The notes under the pieces were generated by a model that saw only the letters and a program-made list of their open reading frames with translations, was not told the origin of the DNA and searched no databases. A stretch of 15,092 bases of DNA from JACQFK01 sp041482015 (lineage in GTDB: Bacteria > Planctomycetota > MHYJ01 > JACPRB01): the NCBI GenBank assembly GCA_041482015.1, contig JBGPCZ010000152.1:1-15092 (forward strand), written 5' to 3'. How positions within the stretch are numbered: the stretch's first letter is position 1; each line of letters starts with the position of its first letter. Below, piece by piece: positions 14,033-15,092 of this stretch. The position numbers and the translations under genes are program-made.

Positions 14033-14887
14033 TTACCCGTAAACTCGGACCAGGCGGTACGGCCTCGTGCTCGTGTCGAACCGCACGTAGCGGTCCTCCG
14101 AGGCGATCAGCTCGAACGCCTCCCGCACGATGGGGATGGCGTAGCCGAGTTCCTCGAAGACCGTGTCCTCCGTCAGCTCGTCCATGAGCAGCTCGAACGT
14201 GTGCTTCGTCACCCAGCGGCGGATCGACTCGACCTTCTCCTCCTCGCTCGTGAGGTCGAAGATCCGCGCCGCCGACCTCCACCGCGGGTCGGGCGCGTAG
14301 TAGGTCCGCCACGCCCCCTCGTGGACGTCCGAGAGCGCCACCAGGTAGTTCGCGCCCACGAGCGCTCGCCGCGCGTCGTCGTCCCAGGACGTCGTCGCGA
14401 AGGCGCCGATGTAATAGAAGACGTTCTCCGAGCGCACGACCAGGTCGCGGACGCGGTTGAGCTCCTCCGCGCCGACCTTCCGCCGCGTGACGCCCGAGCG
14501 GATCAGGTCCTCGACGGGGCTGAAGGCGGCGCCGGCGAGGACGACGCGGACGAGCGGCCGTCCCAGCAGCTCCTTGTGGACGATCTCGTGCAGGACGGCG
14601 CCGTTCTTGGGCATCTCCTCGTAGGTGCGCATCAGGTCGCGCTCCGCGTGCCGCTTGATCAGGGCCTTCACCTCGCTGGACCGCTCGTCCAGCACCTTCA
14701 TGACCCGGTTCCGCGGCGAAGCGTCGTACGTCCGGTTCGACATCGGGTCGAACACGCCCGCGGTGGCGTTCGCGTTCGCGGAGAGCCGCTCGAAGAAGCT
14801 CTCCTCGGCGACGCGCGCGCCCTTGCGGTCGACCTCGGCCGCGGGGGACTTCCGGAGCTTCGTGCTACCCATGACTTTATTGGCCAT
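14033..14887 (-). CDS. Unknown protein with possible C-terminal winged helix, 284 aa
   Basis: I do not recognise this family. The N-terminus (about 1-50) is polar and probably disordered. Residues 60-200 look alpha/beta, with strands such as LVRVVLAGAAF, ENVFYYIGAFATTSW and ANYLVALSDVHEGAWRTYY. The last 65 residues fit a winged-helix pattern: helix TKHTFELLMDEL, helix TVFEELGYAI, helix PIVREAFELIASE, then a beta wing DRYVRFDTSTRPYRLVRVY. The downstream ESCRT-III-like gene starts three bases after the stop, so it belongs to the operon. Winged helices are used in ESCRT-II and in archaeal CdvB, so an adaptor role is tempting but unproved; a DNA-binding role is equally possible. An ATG at 14914 would add nine residues encoded by the inverted repeat, and one at 14872 would remove five; none has a convincing ribosome binding site. 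Confidence 0.7.
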   Translation of the reverse strand: MANKVMGSTKLRKSPAAEVDRKGARVAEESFFERLSANANATAGVFDPMSNRTYDASPRNRVMKVLDERSSEVKALIKRHAERDLMRTYEEMPKNGAVLHEIVHKELLGRPLVRVVLAGAAFSPVEDLIRSGVTRRKVGAEELNRVRDLVVRSENVFYYIGAFATTSWDDDARRALVGANYLVALSDVHEGAWRTYYAPDPRWRSAARIFDLTSEEEKVESIRRWVTKHTFELLMDELTEDTVFEELGYAIPIVREAFELIASEDRYVRFDTSTRPYRLVRVYG

Positions 14888-14980
14888 AGAGACGCCGGGG
14901 CACAGAGCAGACATCCTGTAAGACGCCTCCGACCCTCCGGGGTTTCATGAGAGATTCTTCTCCGTGCCTCTGCGTCCCTT
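14888..14980. repeat. Imperfect inverted repeat, family A, copy 3
   Basis: The left arm (14888-14911, AGAGACGCCGGGGCACAGAG) is matched imperfectly in inverse orientation by 14951-14980, which on the minus strand reads GGGACGCAGAGGCACGGAG. It occupies the gap upstream of the cluster's first gene, as the other two copies occupy gaps upstream of the two ATPases. The arms are less complete than in copy 2. Confidence 0.5.
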
Positions 14981-14989
14981 TGGTTTTCT

Positions 14990-15092
14990 TTACGCGCTCT
15001 TGGAGCGGACCTTCCTCATCCAGATGTCCAGGACCGGCTTCTCCGATTGTCTCCAGACGTCGATCGACCGGTGCGGCTTCGAGGGCGCGGTC
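14990..15092 (-). CDS. C-terminal end of an unidentified gene (partial)
   Basis: A frame open from the window edge ends at TAA (14990-14992) after 33 full codons, reading TAPSKPHRSIDVW and then 'RQSEKPVLDIWMRKVRSKSA'. The codons are GC-rich in the third position like its neighbours, and the strand matches all other genes, so it is probably real. It is too short to assign. The repeat element directly downstream suggests it may be the last gene of, or part of, the same transcript as the ESCRT-like cluster. Confidence 0.45.
   Translation of the reverse strand, partial: TAPSKPHRSIDVWRQSEKPVLDIWMRKVRSKSA

Overview
The window is GC-rich and every gene I can support lies on the minus strand, so transcription runs from right to left. 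Nothing fixes the taxon directly. Short signal peptides ending in a Leu-Leu-Gln motif, tandem genes with the 'FDVRDL/YDLRN' module, a secreted 'DVVHLKNGGKLEGKV' leader domain fused to TPRs, and an alpha2-type glycyl-tRNA synthetase together suggest a Planctomycetota-like or related environmental bacterium. mnmG, a bacterial SD-type start and the signal peptides argue against an archaeal or eukaryotic contig.

The notable part is about 8449-14887. It encodes two single-domain AAA ATPases of the Vps4 type (8449-9594 and 10701-11915), each with an N-terminal MIT-like three-helix bundle. Between and upstream of them lie four small, charged, helical proteins of about 200 residues (10094-10687, 11994-12599, 12695-13336, 13346-14029). 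The protein at 10094-10687 has the full layout of a Vps2/CHMP-type ESCRT-III subunit: basic helical hairpin, Snf7-like central helices, acidic tail and a C-terminal MIM1-like motif. The other three look like divergent ESCRT-III-like proteins, and two of them are clear paralogues. A one-pass membrane protein (9683-10090) sits inside the cluster. A protein with a possible C-terminal winged helix (14033-14887) heads it. I read this as a candidate bacterial ESCRT-III/Vps4 membrane-remodelling operon. To my knowledge the established bacterial members of the superfamily are PspA and Vipp1, which do not come with MIT-Vps4 ATPases.

Left of the cluster, 7787-8449 is a Cys-rich membrane-anchored protein translationally coupled to the first ATPase. 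6470-7738 is a secreted TPR protein. A repeat element with two near-identical hairpins follows, then glyS (4552-6264), mnmG (2770-4515), a glycosyltransferase overlapping mnmG (1811-2773), and two adjacent secreted secretin-related paralogues (413-1714, and 1-411 which runs off the window). At the right edge only the last 33 codons of another gene are present.

Several junctions within the putative ESCRT cluster carry imperfect inverted repeats built on one recurring word (before 9594, 11915 and 14887) or on an 'ATTGGGATTT' word (12620-12694). No intergenic stretch exceeds 300 bases. I saw no tRNA, rRNA, CRISPR array or transposase.
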